From Trueperaceae bacterium (GTDB lineage: Bacteria > Deinococcota > Deinococci > Deinococcales > Trueperaceae), in assembly GCA_029210865.1 (NCBI GenBank), contig JARGGE010000073.1:1-9908 (forward strand): 9,908 nt of DNA, written 5' to 3'. The notes under the pieces are model-generated. The model did no database searches. It saw only the letters and a program-made list of their open reading frames with translations, and was not told the DNA's origin. The translations under genes and the position numbers were made by a program. Shown piece after piece: positions 1 through 7,560 of the stretch. Positions within the stretch are counted from its first letter, which is position 1. Each line of letters starts with the position of its first letter.

Positions 1-435
1 GGCCGGGATCGGCGGCGGGTAGTTGTGGACGCCGGGCACGGAGGGGGAGGCGGCAGTCGGGGCTCTGCCGGCGGGGAGGCGACTCTGGAGCAGGACGTCG
101 TCTTGGAGTTGTCGTTGGTCACCGCCGAAGCCCTGCGCGGCGACCCACCCGCGCCGGTGGCGTACCTCGACGCGCTCGCCGCCGGCGACCCCGAGGCCGC
201 CTCGGCGGCGATCGCCGCGGCGCTGGGCCCGGGCGAGCGCACCGCGGTGGTGGTCGGGCACGAGCCGTGGCTGGGCGAGCTCGCCGCCTGGTGGCTCACC
301 GGCGACGCCGACGGCCTGCAGGTCGCCTACCGCAAGGCGGCCGCGATGGTGCTCGTCGGCGGCCTCGGCCCGGGTGCCATGACGCTCACCGCCTTCGTGC
401 CCATGCGGATGGTCAAGGCGCTCCTGGACGCGTGA
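1..435 (+). CDS. SixA-like phosphohistidine phosphatase, 5'-partial or damaged
   Basis: The frame is open from the first base to a TGA at 433-435. The C-terminal half looks like the SixA branch of the histidine phosphatase superfamily: a TAEALRG stretch, a GDPEA segment, then VVVGHEPWLGELAAW with the second catalytic His, and a YRKAAAMVLV strand followed by a proline near the end. SixA proteins remove phosphate from phosphohistidine, for example on Hpt domains. The N-terminal part does not fit. The nucleophile motif RHG is absent (DAGHG stands near its place) and the usual S-P-x-x-R-A-x-x-T-A-E block is reduced to SLVTAE. The first 40 or so codons use GGA, AGT, TCT, ACT and GTA, unlike the GC-ending codons after about 120. 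A GTG at 25 is a possible start, but truncation at the window edge, frameshift or a chimeric join are all possible. The family call is fairly good; whether the gene is intact is unknown. Confidence 0.6.
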   Translation, partial: GRDRRRVVVDAGHGGGGGSRGSAGGEATLEQDVVLELSLVTAEALRGDPPAPVAYLDALAAGDPEAASAAIAAALGPGERTAVVVGHEPWLGELAAWWLTGDADGLQVAYRKAAAMVLVGGLGPGAMTLTAFVPMRMVKALLDA

Positions 436-464
436 CGCCGCGGGCCCCGGGGGGGCCCGCGGCG
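436..464. terminator. Perfect 13-bp GC hairpin after sixA-like gene
   Basis: A perfect inverted repeat with arms 436-448 (CGCCGCGGGCCCC) and 452-464 and a 3-nt GGG loop starts directly after the TGA at 435. It lies between converging genes and could end transcription in both directions. No T-run follows on either strand, so intrinsic termination is inferred from position and stem strength only. Confidence 0.55.
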
Positions 465-471
465 TGCGGTC

Positions 472-509
472 GCGGCGCGAGGCGCCGCTGCGCGGCGGCG
501 AACGCCGCG
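472..509 (-). terminator. Two adjacent hairpins after the cba operon
   Basis: Two further stems lie between the first hairpin and the stop codon of the last cba-operon gene. One has arms 472-478 (GCGGCGC) and 482-488 around GAG. The other has arms 491-497 (CGCGGCG) and 503-509 around GCGAA, and it abuts the stop codon at 510-512. Neither is followed by a T-run. They may terminate the minus-strand operon or protect its 3' end. Short GC palindromes are common by chance in such DNA, so confidence is limited. Confidence 0.35.
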
Positions 510-1016
510 TCAGACGAAGAACTGCAGCAGCTGGTGCTGGAAGAACATGACGGTCAGGCCGAAGACGGTGTGGCCGACCATGAAGCTGCGCACCAGCCCG
601 AAGGGGTCGCGCATCTCCTCGATCGGGTGGTAGTCGGTGACCACGAAGGTGGTGATCAGCGCGGCGAACATGCCGTGCCCGAAGCCGCCGACGAGCCCGA
701 GCAGCGGGTAGAAGAGGTCGATCTGCGTCGGGAAGTCGGGCAGCACCACGTAGTCGGCGCCCTGGAAGGTGCCCGTCAGGAACATGAGCGTCACCCAGCC
801 GTACACGGCGGCGAAGGCGATGCCGCCGGCGGTCAGGAACAGCGCGCCGATGGCGCGCGAGCGCCCGTCGAGGGTGCGGGTGAAGACCGCCCCCAGCGCG
901 CCGAGCGTGTCGTAGGGCTTGCCGCCCCACAGCAGCGGCATCTGCAGGATCGCCACCATGAGCGCCGTGCCGAGCAGGCCGGTCAGGACCGAGGTCAACG
1001 TCAACGCGAGGATCAC
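510..1016 (-). CDS. Unrecognised four-helix membrane protein, last gene of cba operon
   Basis: This 168-aa protein starts at GTG 1016, with a clear AGGGGAGG Shine-Dalgarno just upstream (within 1021-1031), and ends with TGA at 510-512. It begins 16 nt after the cbaA stop, so co-transcription and a role tied to the oxidase are likely. Four hydrophobic segments are visible, roughly residues 3-30, 54-82, 101-127 and 143-168. Histidines sit at or near membrane edges (His114 in GFGHGM, His130 in TDYHP, His149 in VGHTVFG, His161), which could suit metal or heme handling, but I see no known binding signature. It does not resemble oxidase subunit III (too short), Cox15/CtaA or a Sco copper chaperone. 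I do not recognise the family. An assembly factor or accessory subunit is an inference from position only. Confidence 0.85.
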   Translation of the reverse strand: MILALTLTSVLTGLLGTALMVAILQMPLLWGGKPYDTLGALGAVFTRTLDGRSRAIGALFLTAGGIAFAAVYGWVTLMFLTGTFQGADYVVLPDFPTQIDLFYPLLGLVGGFGHGMFAALITTFVVTDYHPIEEMRDPFGLVRSFMVGHTVFGLTVMFFQHQLLQFFV

Positions 1017-1032
1017 GAGATCCCTCCCCTCA

Positions 1033-2721
1033 TCACCACAGCTTGAAGCCCGGCACCGGCACCTGGTTGAGCAGCATGCTGACGAGCGACGGCCCGTAGG
1101 CGACGAGGACCAGGAAGATCGCGAGCCCCATCCAGACGTTCAGCTGGTCCATGAACTTGATCAGCCCCACGCTCTTGAGGTTGCGCGCGCTCGACCACGG
1201 GATCTCGGGCACGTCGGCGTCGGCGAGCGTCTTGCGGGAGAAGAGCGTGCCGAAGACGACCGTGAAGTAGAAGATCAGCGCGAAGGTGAGCACGACGCCC
1301 GACACGGCGGTGACCGCCATGGGCACCTGCGCGTTCGCGTACCCCTCGGCGAGCGCCGCCGGCAGGTTGCTGATGTAGGCGCGCCGCGGCACCGCCAGCA
1401 GCCCCTGCCAGTGCATCCCGATGGCGAAGATCATCATCCCGACGAACCAGGTCCACGCCGCCCACAGCGCCAGCCGCGGACGGAAGAGCGGCTTCTTGGT
1501 CAGGTGCGGGAGCAGCCAGAAGGTGATGCCGAAGAACGTGAGCGTCACCGCGGTGCCCACCGTCAGGTGGAAGTGTCCGGGGATCCAGGCGGTGTTGTGC
1601 ACCAGCATGTTGAGGTTGAAGCTGGCGTTCACGATCCCGCCGGCGCCGCCGAAGATGAAGGCGAACATCGCCAGGATCTGCGCGGTGAACGAGGCGTTCT
1701 TCCAGGGGAGCGCGCCGAGCCAGCCGAGCACGCCCTTGCCGCCGCGACGGCGGCCGGCGATCTCGAGCGAGGCGGCGATCGTGAAGGCGGTGAGCATGCT
1801 GGGGATGCCGACGAACATCGTCAGCATGCTGTGGACCATCTTCCAGCCCGCCGGGATGCCGGGGTCGGTGAACTGGTGGTGGAAGCCGACCGGCACGCTG
1901 AAGAGCAGGAACATCAGGAACGCCAGGCGCCCCAGGGGGTCGGAGGCGAGCTCGCCGCCGGCCTGCTTGGGCACCAGCGCGTACCAGCTCACGTAGGCCG
2001 GCAGCAGCCAGAAGTAGACGATCGGGTGGCCGGTGTACCAGAACAGCGTGCGCGCCAGCAGCGGGTCGACGCCTTCGCGCAGGCCGAACGACCAGGGGAT
2101 CAGGAAGCCCACCACCGACACGACGATGCCCACCGACGCGAGCATCCACATCATCCAGAGGACGACGCTCATGTAGGTCACCAGCGGCGTCGCCTGGTCG
2201 GGGTTGGCCTTGCGCCACACCAGCCGCAAGCGGATGACCTCGGCGCCCACCATCAGGCTCGAGACCACGACCAGCGCGAGGCCCGTGTAGAAGCTCCAGT
2301 GCCCGTAGAGCGGCGGGTAGAAGGTGTACAGGACGCTGCTCGTGTTGCCGATGATGCCGATGCCGGCGATCACGAGCCCGGCGACGCCGATCCCGTACGA
2401 GCCCCACATCCAGGTCATCGCCGGCTTGGCGTTCAGGTCGCGGACCGGCAGGTAGAAGAGCAGCCCGGCGTTGAAGAAGGTGGTGAACACGAGCGCGTTC
2501 AGGACGCCGTGGAGCGTGAGGCCCTGGTAGTAGGACTGCAGGAACGGCAGCAGCCCGTAGAGGTCGATGCCGCCATAGTTGAAGGCCTGGAAGGGGCCGA
2601 GCGCGCCGCCGACGAGCAGGGCGAGGAGCGCCGTGACGATGTAGGCGAGCGAGACCCGCTTGGCGGGCCCGAAGGTGTCGACGGCGTGCGCGCGCACGCC
2701 GGTGGCGGTGGTCACGGCCAT
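1033..2721 (-). CDS. cbaA: ba3-type cytochrome c oxidase subunit I
   Basis: A 562-aa polytopic membrane protein, the catalytic subunit of a B-family heme-copper oxidase reducing O2 to water. The length equals that of Thermus thermophilus CbaA as I recall it, and long stretches match. Visible ligands: heme b His71 (LTLHGVLNA) and His385; heme a3 His383 (WIPGHFH); CuB His232, His281 and His282, with Tyr236 in GHPIVY for the His-Tyr cross-link. K-pathway residues known from Thermus appear to be kept (Tyr243, Tyr247, Ser260, Ser308, Thr311). It ends in VPGFKLW, much like the Thermus VPGWRLW. The ATG at 2721 has a GGAGG 6 nt upstream (2728-2732). The cbaB stop lies 64 bp upstream, and a possible 25-aa frame fills that gap. 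The next gene starts 16 nt after its stop. No damage is visible. Confidence 0.97.
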   Translation of the reverse strand: MAVTTATGVRAHAVDTFGPAKRVSLAYIVTALLALLVGGALGPFQAFNYGGIDLYGLLPFLQSYYQGLTLHGVLNALVFTTFFNAGLLFYLPVRDLNAKPAMTWMWGSYGIGVAGLVIAGIGIIGNTSSVLYTFYPPLYGHWSFYTGLALVVVSSLMVGAEVIRLRLVWRKANPDQATPLVTYMSVVLWMMWMLASVGIVVSVVGFLIPWSFGLREGVDPLLARTLFWYTGHPIVYFWLLPAYVSWYALVPKQAGGELASDPLGRLAFLMFLLFSVPVGFHHQFTDPGIPAGWKMVHSMLTMFVGIPSMLTAFTIAASLEIAGRRRGGKGVLGWLGALPWKNASFTAQILAMFAFIFGGAGGIVNASFNLNMLVHNTAWIPGHFHLTVGTAVTLTFFGITFWLLPHLTKKPLFRPRLALWAAWTWFVGMMIFAIGMHWQGLLAVPRRAYISNLPAALAEGYANAQVPMAVTAVSGVVLTFALIFYFTVVFGTLFSRKTLADADVPEIPWSSARNLKSVGLIKFMDQLNVWMGLAIFLVLVAYGPSLVSMLLNQVPVPGFKLW

Positions 2722-2785
2722 GCGGGGCCTCCGAAAATGGCGAGGACGAGGGGGCTGGGCGCGAAAGCGGTCGGGCGGACGCGGC

Positions 2786-2789
<4 letters not shown>
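2712..2789 (-). CDS. Possible 25-aa peptide between cbaB and cbaA
   Basis: An ATG at 2789-2787 overlaps the cbaB stop as ATGA, and the frame runs 25 codons to a TGA at 2712-2714, overlapping the first 10 bases of cbaA. The peptide begins MSRVRPTAF, has a short hydrophobic centre (PLVLAIFGG) and ends PAWP. It reads through the cbaA Shine-Dalgarno. It could be a translational coupler between subunits II and I, or a chance frame in a 64-bp spacer. I see no strong ribosome site of its own beyond possible ATGA coupling. The function is unknown and its reality uncertain. Confidence 0.22.
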
Positions 2790-3712
<923 letters not shown>

Positions 3713-3715
3713 GGC

Positions 3716-3886
3716 TCAGTTCCTCACGACGTTCAGGGCGTACATCCCGAACCACAGCCCGAGGATGACCACCACCAGGAACCCGGTGATCGCCAGGGCG
3801 CCCAGCGGGCGCACCTCGGTGTCCGGCGGGGTCCCGGTCGGGGGGTGCCGGTCGTTCGCCGGCGCGTCGGCCTTTCGATCGTCCAC
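3716..3886 (-). CDS. cbaD: ba3-type oxidase subunit IIa, single-helix small subunit
   Basis: This 56-aa protein starts at GTG 3886-3884, chosen because AGGAGG lies exactly 6 nt upstream (3893-3898). Longer frames running upstream are arginine- and proline-rich and not credible. Residues 1-25 are polar and proline-rich. Residues 26-56 form one membrane helix, RPLGALAITG then FLVVVILGLWFGMYALNVVRN read without a break. This matches the pattern of Thermus CbaD (34 aa: PKGALAVI, then an FWLGVY-like end), known as subunit 2A and assigned to the CoxIIa family (PF08113). It packs next to the core of the oxidase. The extra N-terminal tail of about 20-25 residues compared with Thermus is notable. Three bases separate its stop from the cbaB start, fitting a cbaDBA operon. 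Confidence 0.88.
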   Translation of the reverse strand: MDDRKADAPANDRHPPTGTPPDTEVRPLGALAITGFLVVVILGLWFGMYALNVVRN

Positions 3887-3952
3887 GTGAAGCCTCCTAC
3901 GGAAAGGCGCGCCGACACCGCTTGAAGGAGCGACGTCGACGGCTGGTAGGCG

Positions 3953-3976
3953 AGCGTACGGGAGGGCAAATGCCCT
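3953..3976 (-). promoter_or_regulatory. Candidate cba promoter with operator palindrome
   Basis: On the minus strand the 14-bp palindrome AGGGCATTTGCCCT (3976-3963) is followed after 4 nt by TACGCT (3958-3953), the same hexamer seen before the aldo/keto reductase gene. The palindrome would lie in the -35/-10 spacer, a usual place for a repressor. Transcription from near 3946 would give a leader of about 60 nt with the AGGAGG site. No -35 is evident. Confidence 0.3.
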
Positions 3977-4171
3977 GGGCGGTCGGTCCATACACCCGAC
4001 ACGCGTGTGGGAGAACCACCTACGTGCGGGGCGCACACCCCTACCGATCGGCCCGTCGCCCGGCGAACCCGGGCGCCCTCTCGCTCGACCGCGCCCCGGG
4101 GCGTCTCGCCCCGTCGCGCGCCACGGCGGCAGACCGTGCTGCCGCACATCGTAAGCACACACGCGGTGCGG

Positions 4172-4177
4172 TACACC
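4172..4177 (+). promoter_or_regulatory. Candidate -10 element of SDR gene (TACACC)
   Basis: TACACC sits in GCGGTACACC, 6 nt before the ATG at 4184, the distance expected for a leaderless transcript. The last base is not the usual T. The GAGG at 4178-4181 is only 2 nt from the ATG, too close for a normal ribosome site. The same GCGGTAC precedes two other starts in this window. Confidence 0.35.
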
Positions 4178-4183
4178 GAGGTC

Positions 4184-5119
4184 ATGGCTTCCTCGCAGTT
4201 CGTCATCGCCGGCGCCGGGGGCGTCGTCGGCCAACGCGCGATCGACGCGCTGCGCCCCCTTGGGTCGGTCACGGTGCTGACGCGCCGCGACGACGGCGCC
4301 TGGCCCAAGGGCGTCGCGCCGGTGGTCTGGGACCCGGCGGCGGCCCGCCGCGGCGACGAGGCCGCCCTCGACCGCCTCGCCGAGGTGCTCGACGGCGCCA
4401 CGGCGCTCCTCAACCTGGCCGGCTCGTCGATCGCGGCGGGGCGCCTCGACGAGCCCCACCGCGCGCGCGTGCTCGGCAGCCGCGTCGACGCCACCCAGAC
4501 GCTCGTCACCGCGGCGGCGCGCGCCGGCACCGCGCCCCGCGTCTGGTTGCAGGGCTCGGCGGTCGGCCTCTACGGCGACCGGGGCGACGAGGTGCTCACC
4601 GAGGCGTCGCCGCCCGGGGCCTCCAGCTTCCCGCTCGTGAGCACCGGCACCGCCTGGGAGGCCGCGGCGCAGCCCGCCGCCGAGCGCAGCCGCCTGGTCG
4701 TCGTGCGCCTGGGGGTGGTCTTCGACCACGAGGCGGAGGCCTGGCGCAAGCTGCTCCTGCCGGTCAAGCTCTTCGCCGGCGGCCCGCTGGGCTCGGGGCG
4801 GCAGTGGATGCCCTGGGTGTCGGGCCGCGACGTGGGCCGCGCGTTCGCTTGGCTCGTCGCGCACGACGAGGTGGCCGGCGTCGTCAACCTGACCGCCCCC
4901 GAGCCCGCGCGCCAGATCGACGTCACCCGCGCGGCCGCCCGGGCGCTCCGGCGGCCGGTCTGGCTGCCCGCGCCGGCCTTCGCGCTGCGCCTCGTGCTGG
5001 GCGGCGTCGCCGACGCGCTGCTGCTCGCCTCGCAGCGGGTGGTGCCGGCGCGGCTGCTCGAAGCGGGCTTCGCTTTCGAGGACCCGACGATCGACGGGGC
5101 GATCGACACGCTGGTGTGA
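4184..5119 (+). CDS. TIGR01777-family NAD(P)-binding SDR (YfcH-like) protein
   Basis: A 311-aa extended short-chain dehydrogenase/epimerase-like protein. The Rossmann motif is GAGGVVG at residues 10-16. Family landmarks follow in order: VLTRRDD, VVWDP, LLNLAGSSIA (75-84), GSRVDATQTLV, SAVGLYGDRGDEVLTEASPPG (read across residues 125-145), TAWEAA, VVRLGVVF, and GGPLGSGRQWMPWV (199-212), the last typical of the YfcH/SDR39U1 group. Tyr130 fits the catalytic Tyr place; the classical YxxxK Lys is not evident, as is common in this group. Substrate and pathway are unknown for the family. I chose ATG 4184 because homology begins there; 59 residues readable upstream are arginine-, proline- and threonine-rich and unlike protein. 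It is divergent from the cba operon and converges, 19 bp apart, with the aldo/keto reductase gene. Confidence 0.9.
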   Translation: MASSQFVIAGAGGVVGQRAIDALRPLGSVTVLTRRDDGAWPKGVAPVVWDPAAARRGDEAALDRLAEVLDGATALLNLAGSSIAAGRLDEPHRARVLGSRVDATQTLVTAAARAGTAPRVWLQGSAVGLYGDRGDEVLTEASPPGASSFPLVSTGTAWEAAAQPAAERSRLVVVRLGVVFDHEAEAWRKLLLPVKLFAGGPLGSGRQWMPWVSGRDVGRAFAWLVAHDEVAGVVNLTAPEPARQIDVTRAAARALRRPVWLPAPAFALRLVLGGVADALLLASQRVVPARLLEAGFAFEDPTIDGAIDTLV

Positions 5120-5122
5120 GCG

Positions 5123-5134
5123 GGGCGCGCGCCC
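5123..5134. terminator. Short GC palindrome between converging genes
   Basis: GGGCGCGCGCCC is a perfect 12-bp palindrome filling most of the 19 bp between two converging stop codons (5119 and 5139). As RNA it gives only a 4-bp stem with a GCGC loop and no U-run. A bidirectional terminator role is possible but weakly supported. Confidence 0.2.
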
Positions 5135-5138
5135 GCCG

Positions 5139-6122
5139 TCAGAGCACGGGCGCCGACGGCCCCAGCGGCCGCGCCCCGTAGGGCGCCTCGAGGCGCGCGA
5201 CCTCCTCGGCGGACAGCTCGAGCTCGATCGCCGCGATCGCGTCGGTCAGGTGGTGCGGCTTGGTGGCCCCGACGATGGGAGCGGTGACGCCCGGCCGCGA
5301 CGCCACCCAGGCCAGCGCGACCTGCGCCGGCGCCACGCCGCGCTCGTCGGCGACGTCGCAGACCGCGTTCACCACCGCGTCGCGCCAGGGCACCGCGTAC
5401 AGCCGCTCGGCGATCGGCTCGTCGGCGCCGCGGGTGGTCGCGTGCGTCGCCTCGGGGCGCCGGGTCAGGTAGCCGCGCGCCAGCGGGCTCCACGGGATCG
5501 TCGCCAGGCCGGCGTCGCGGCAGAGCGGCATCATCTCGCGCTCGGTCTCGCGGTCGAGCAGGTTGTAGTGGTCCTGCATGCTCACGAAGCCCTGCCAGCC
5601 GCGGCCGGCGCTGATGCCCAACGCCTTGGCGAGCTGCCACGCGGCCATGGTCGACGCGCCCAGGTAGCGCACCCAGCCCGCCTTGACGACGTCGTGGAGC
5701 GCCTCGAGCGTCTCCTCGAGCGGCGTGTCGGGGTCGAAGCGGTGGACCTGGTACAGGTCGATGTAGTCGGTGCCCAGGCGCCGCAGCGAGGCGGTGACCT
5801 CGTCGAAGACGTGCTTGCGCGAGAGCCCCTGGCGGTTGGGACCGTCGCCCATGCGCCCGTGGACCTTGGTGGCGATGACCACCTCCTCGCGCCGCGCGTG
5901 GCGCGCGAGCAGCGCCCCGGTGATCTGCTCGGAGCGGCCTTGCGAGTAGACGTTGGCGGTGTCGAAGAAGTTGATCCCCGCGTCGAGCGCCGCCAGCACG
6001 AACGGCTCGGCGGCCGACTCCTCGAGCACCCAGCTGCGCCACGACGGGTCGCCGTAGCTCATCATCCCGAGGCACAAGGGCGAGACCTGCAGACCGGTGG
6101 TGCCGAACCTGATGGGTTCCAT
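5139..6122 (-). CDS. Aldo/keto reductase
   Basis: A 327-aa NADPH-dependent oxidoreductase of the aldo/keto reductase superfamily, a TIM barrel that reduces aldehydes or ketones. The catalytic tetrad is visible: Asp54 and Tyr59 (FFDTANVYSQGRSE), Lys86 (IATKV) and His127 (YQVHRFD). NADPH-binding landmarks are also present: GASTM (155-159), IPWSPLARGYLT (209-220) and the C-terminal PIVGATKPHHL (282-292), which binds the cofactor phosphate region in relatives. The general form resembles the YajO/YhdN-like single-domain reductases, which have a similar length of about 320-330 aa. The ATG at 6122 begins the usual MxxxxFGxTGLxVS start; a longer upstream frame is serine- and arginine-rich and was rejected. 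There is no Shine-Dalgarno; a TACGCT lies 5 nt upstream. The physiological substrate cannot be told from sequence. Confidence 0.95.
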   Translation of the reverse strand: MEPIRFGTTGLQVSPLCLGMMSYGDPSWRSWVLEESAAEPFVLAALDAGINFFDTANVYSQGRSEQITGALLARHARREEVVIATKVHGRMGDGPNRQGLSRKHVFDEVTASLRRLGTDYIDLYQVHRFDPDTPLEETLEALHDVVKAGWVRYLGASTMAAWQLAKALGISAGRGWQGFVSMQDHYNLLDRETEREMMPLCRDAGLATIPWSPLARGYLTRRPEATHATTRGADEPIAERLYAVPWRDAVVNAVCDVADERGVAPAQVALAWVASRPGVTAPIVGATKPHHLTDAIAAIELELSAEEVARLEAPYGARPLGPSAPVL

Positions 6123-6127
6123 GCACC

Positions 6128-6133
6128 AGCGTA
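6128..6133 (-). promoter_or_regulatory. Candidate -10 element of aldo/keto reductase (TACGCT)
   Basis: On the minus strand GCGGTACGCT precedes the start, with TACGCT ending 5 nt before the ATG at 6122. This matches TANNNT and suggests a transcript starting at or very near the ATG. No Shine-Dalgarno and no clear -35 are visible. Confidence 0.45.
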
Positions 6134-6190
6134 CCGCCGGCGGCGGGAACGGGCGGCGCGGGTGCCCGCCTGCGCGCGACCGCAGCGAGC

Positions 6191-6224
6191 GCCGCGGGCG
6201 CCGCGGGCGCGACGGGTCCCGCGG
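6191..6224 (+). repeat. Direct and inverted repeat before glyA promoter
   Basis: Two exact tandem copies of GCCGCGGGC occupy 6191-6199 and 6200-6208. CCGCGGG at 6201-6207 is also inverted as CCCGCGG at 6218-6224, which ends directly before the TACATT of glyA. In a 115-bp divergent region this could be an operator or a simple GC-rich repeat. Confidence 0.3.
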
Positions 6225-6230
6225 TACATT
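6225..6230 (+). promoter_or_regulatory. Candidate -10 element of glyA (TACATT)
   Basis: GCGGTACATT is followed by 7 nt (GCCCGCC) and the glyA ATG at 6238. TACATT fits TANNNT at the distance expected for a leaderless message. There is no Shine-Dalgarno and no -35 hexamer about 17 bp upstream. Confidence 0.5.
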
Positions 6231-6237
6231 GCCCGCC

Positions 6238-7482
<1,245 letters not shown>

Positions 7483-7490
7483 CGGCGCGC

Positions 7491-7512
7491 GCCTTGCCGC
7501 GAACGGCGAGGC
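7491..7512. terminator. Bidirectional terminator-like hairpin, glyA / HAMP gene
   Basis: Arms 7491-7499 (GCCTTGCCG) and 7504-7512 (CGGCGAGGC) form a 9-bp stem with one U-G wobble and a CGAA loop on the plus strand. On the minus strand the loop reads UUCG. It starts 8 nt after the glyA stop, in the 78-bp gap between converging genes. No T-run follows. A smaller stem, CCGCT-ACG-AGCGG (7546-7558), lies next to the stop codon of the minus-strand gene. Confidence 0.5.
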
Positions 7513-7560
7513 GTGGGCGGTCGGAGCGGGCGGCCGTGCCCGGCCCCGCTACGAGCGGCG

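Larger units (their letters stand above)
3887..4183. promoter_or_regulatory. Divergent regulatory region, cba operon / SDR gene
   Basis: A 297-bp stretch with no credible gene. It contains the cbaD Shine-Dalgarno (3893-3898), a TACGCT on the minus strand (3953-3958) that could be a -10 about 65 nt before cbaD, a palindrome AGGGCA-AA-TGCCCT (3963-3976), a palindrome ACACGCGTGT (3999-4008), and a hairpin with arms 4097-4103 (CGGGGCG) and 4107-4113 around TCT. No good TTGACA-like -35 was found. The palindromes are candidate operators for control of the oxidase, but no regulator family can be named from the sequence. Confidence 0.5.

Noticed and set aside
4007..4183. A 59-residue N-terminal extension of the SDR protein from a GTG at 4007
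   Set aside because: The added residues are Arg-, Pro- and Thr-rich and unlike protein. Family homology and a promoter-like element point to ATG 4184.
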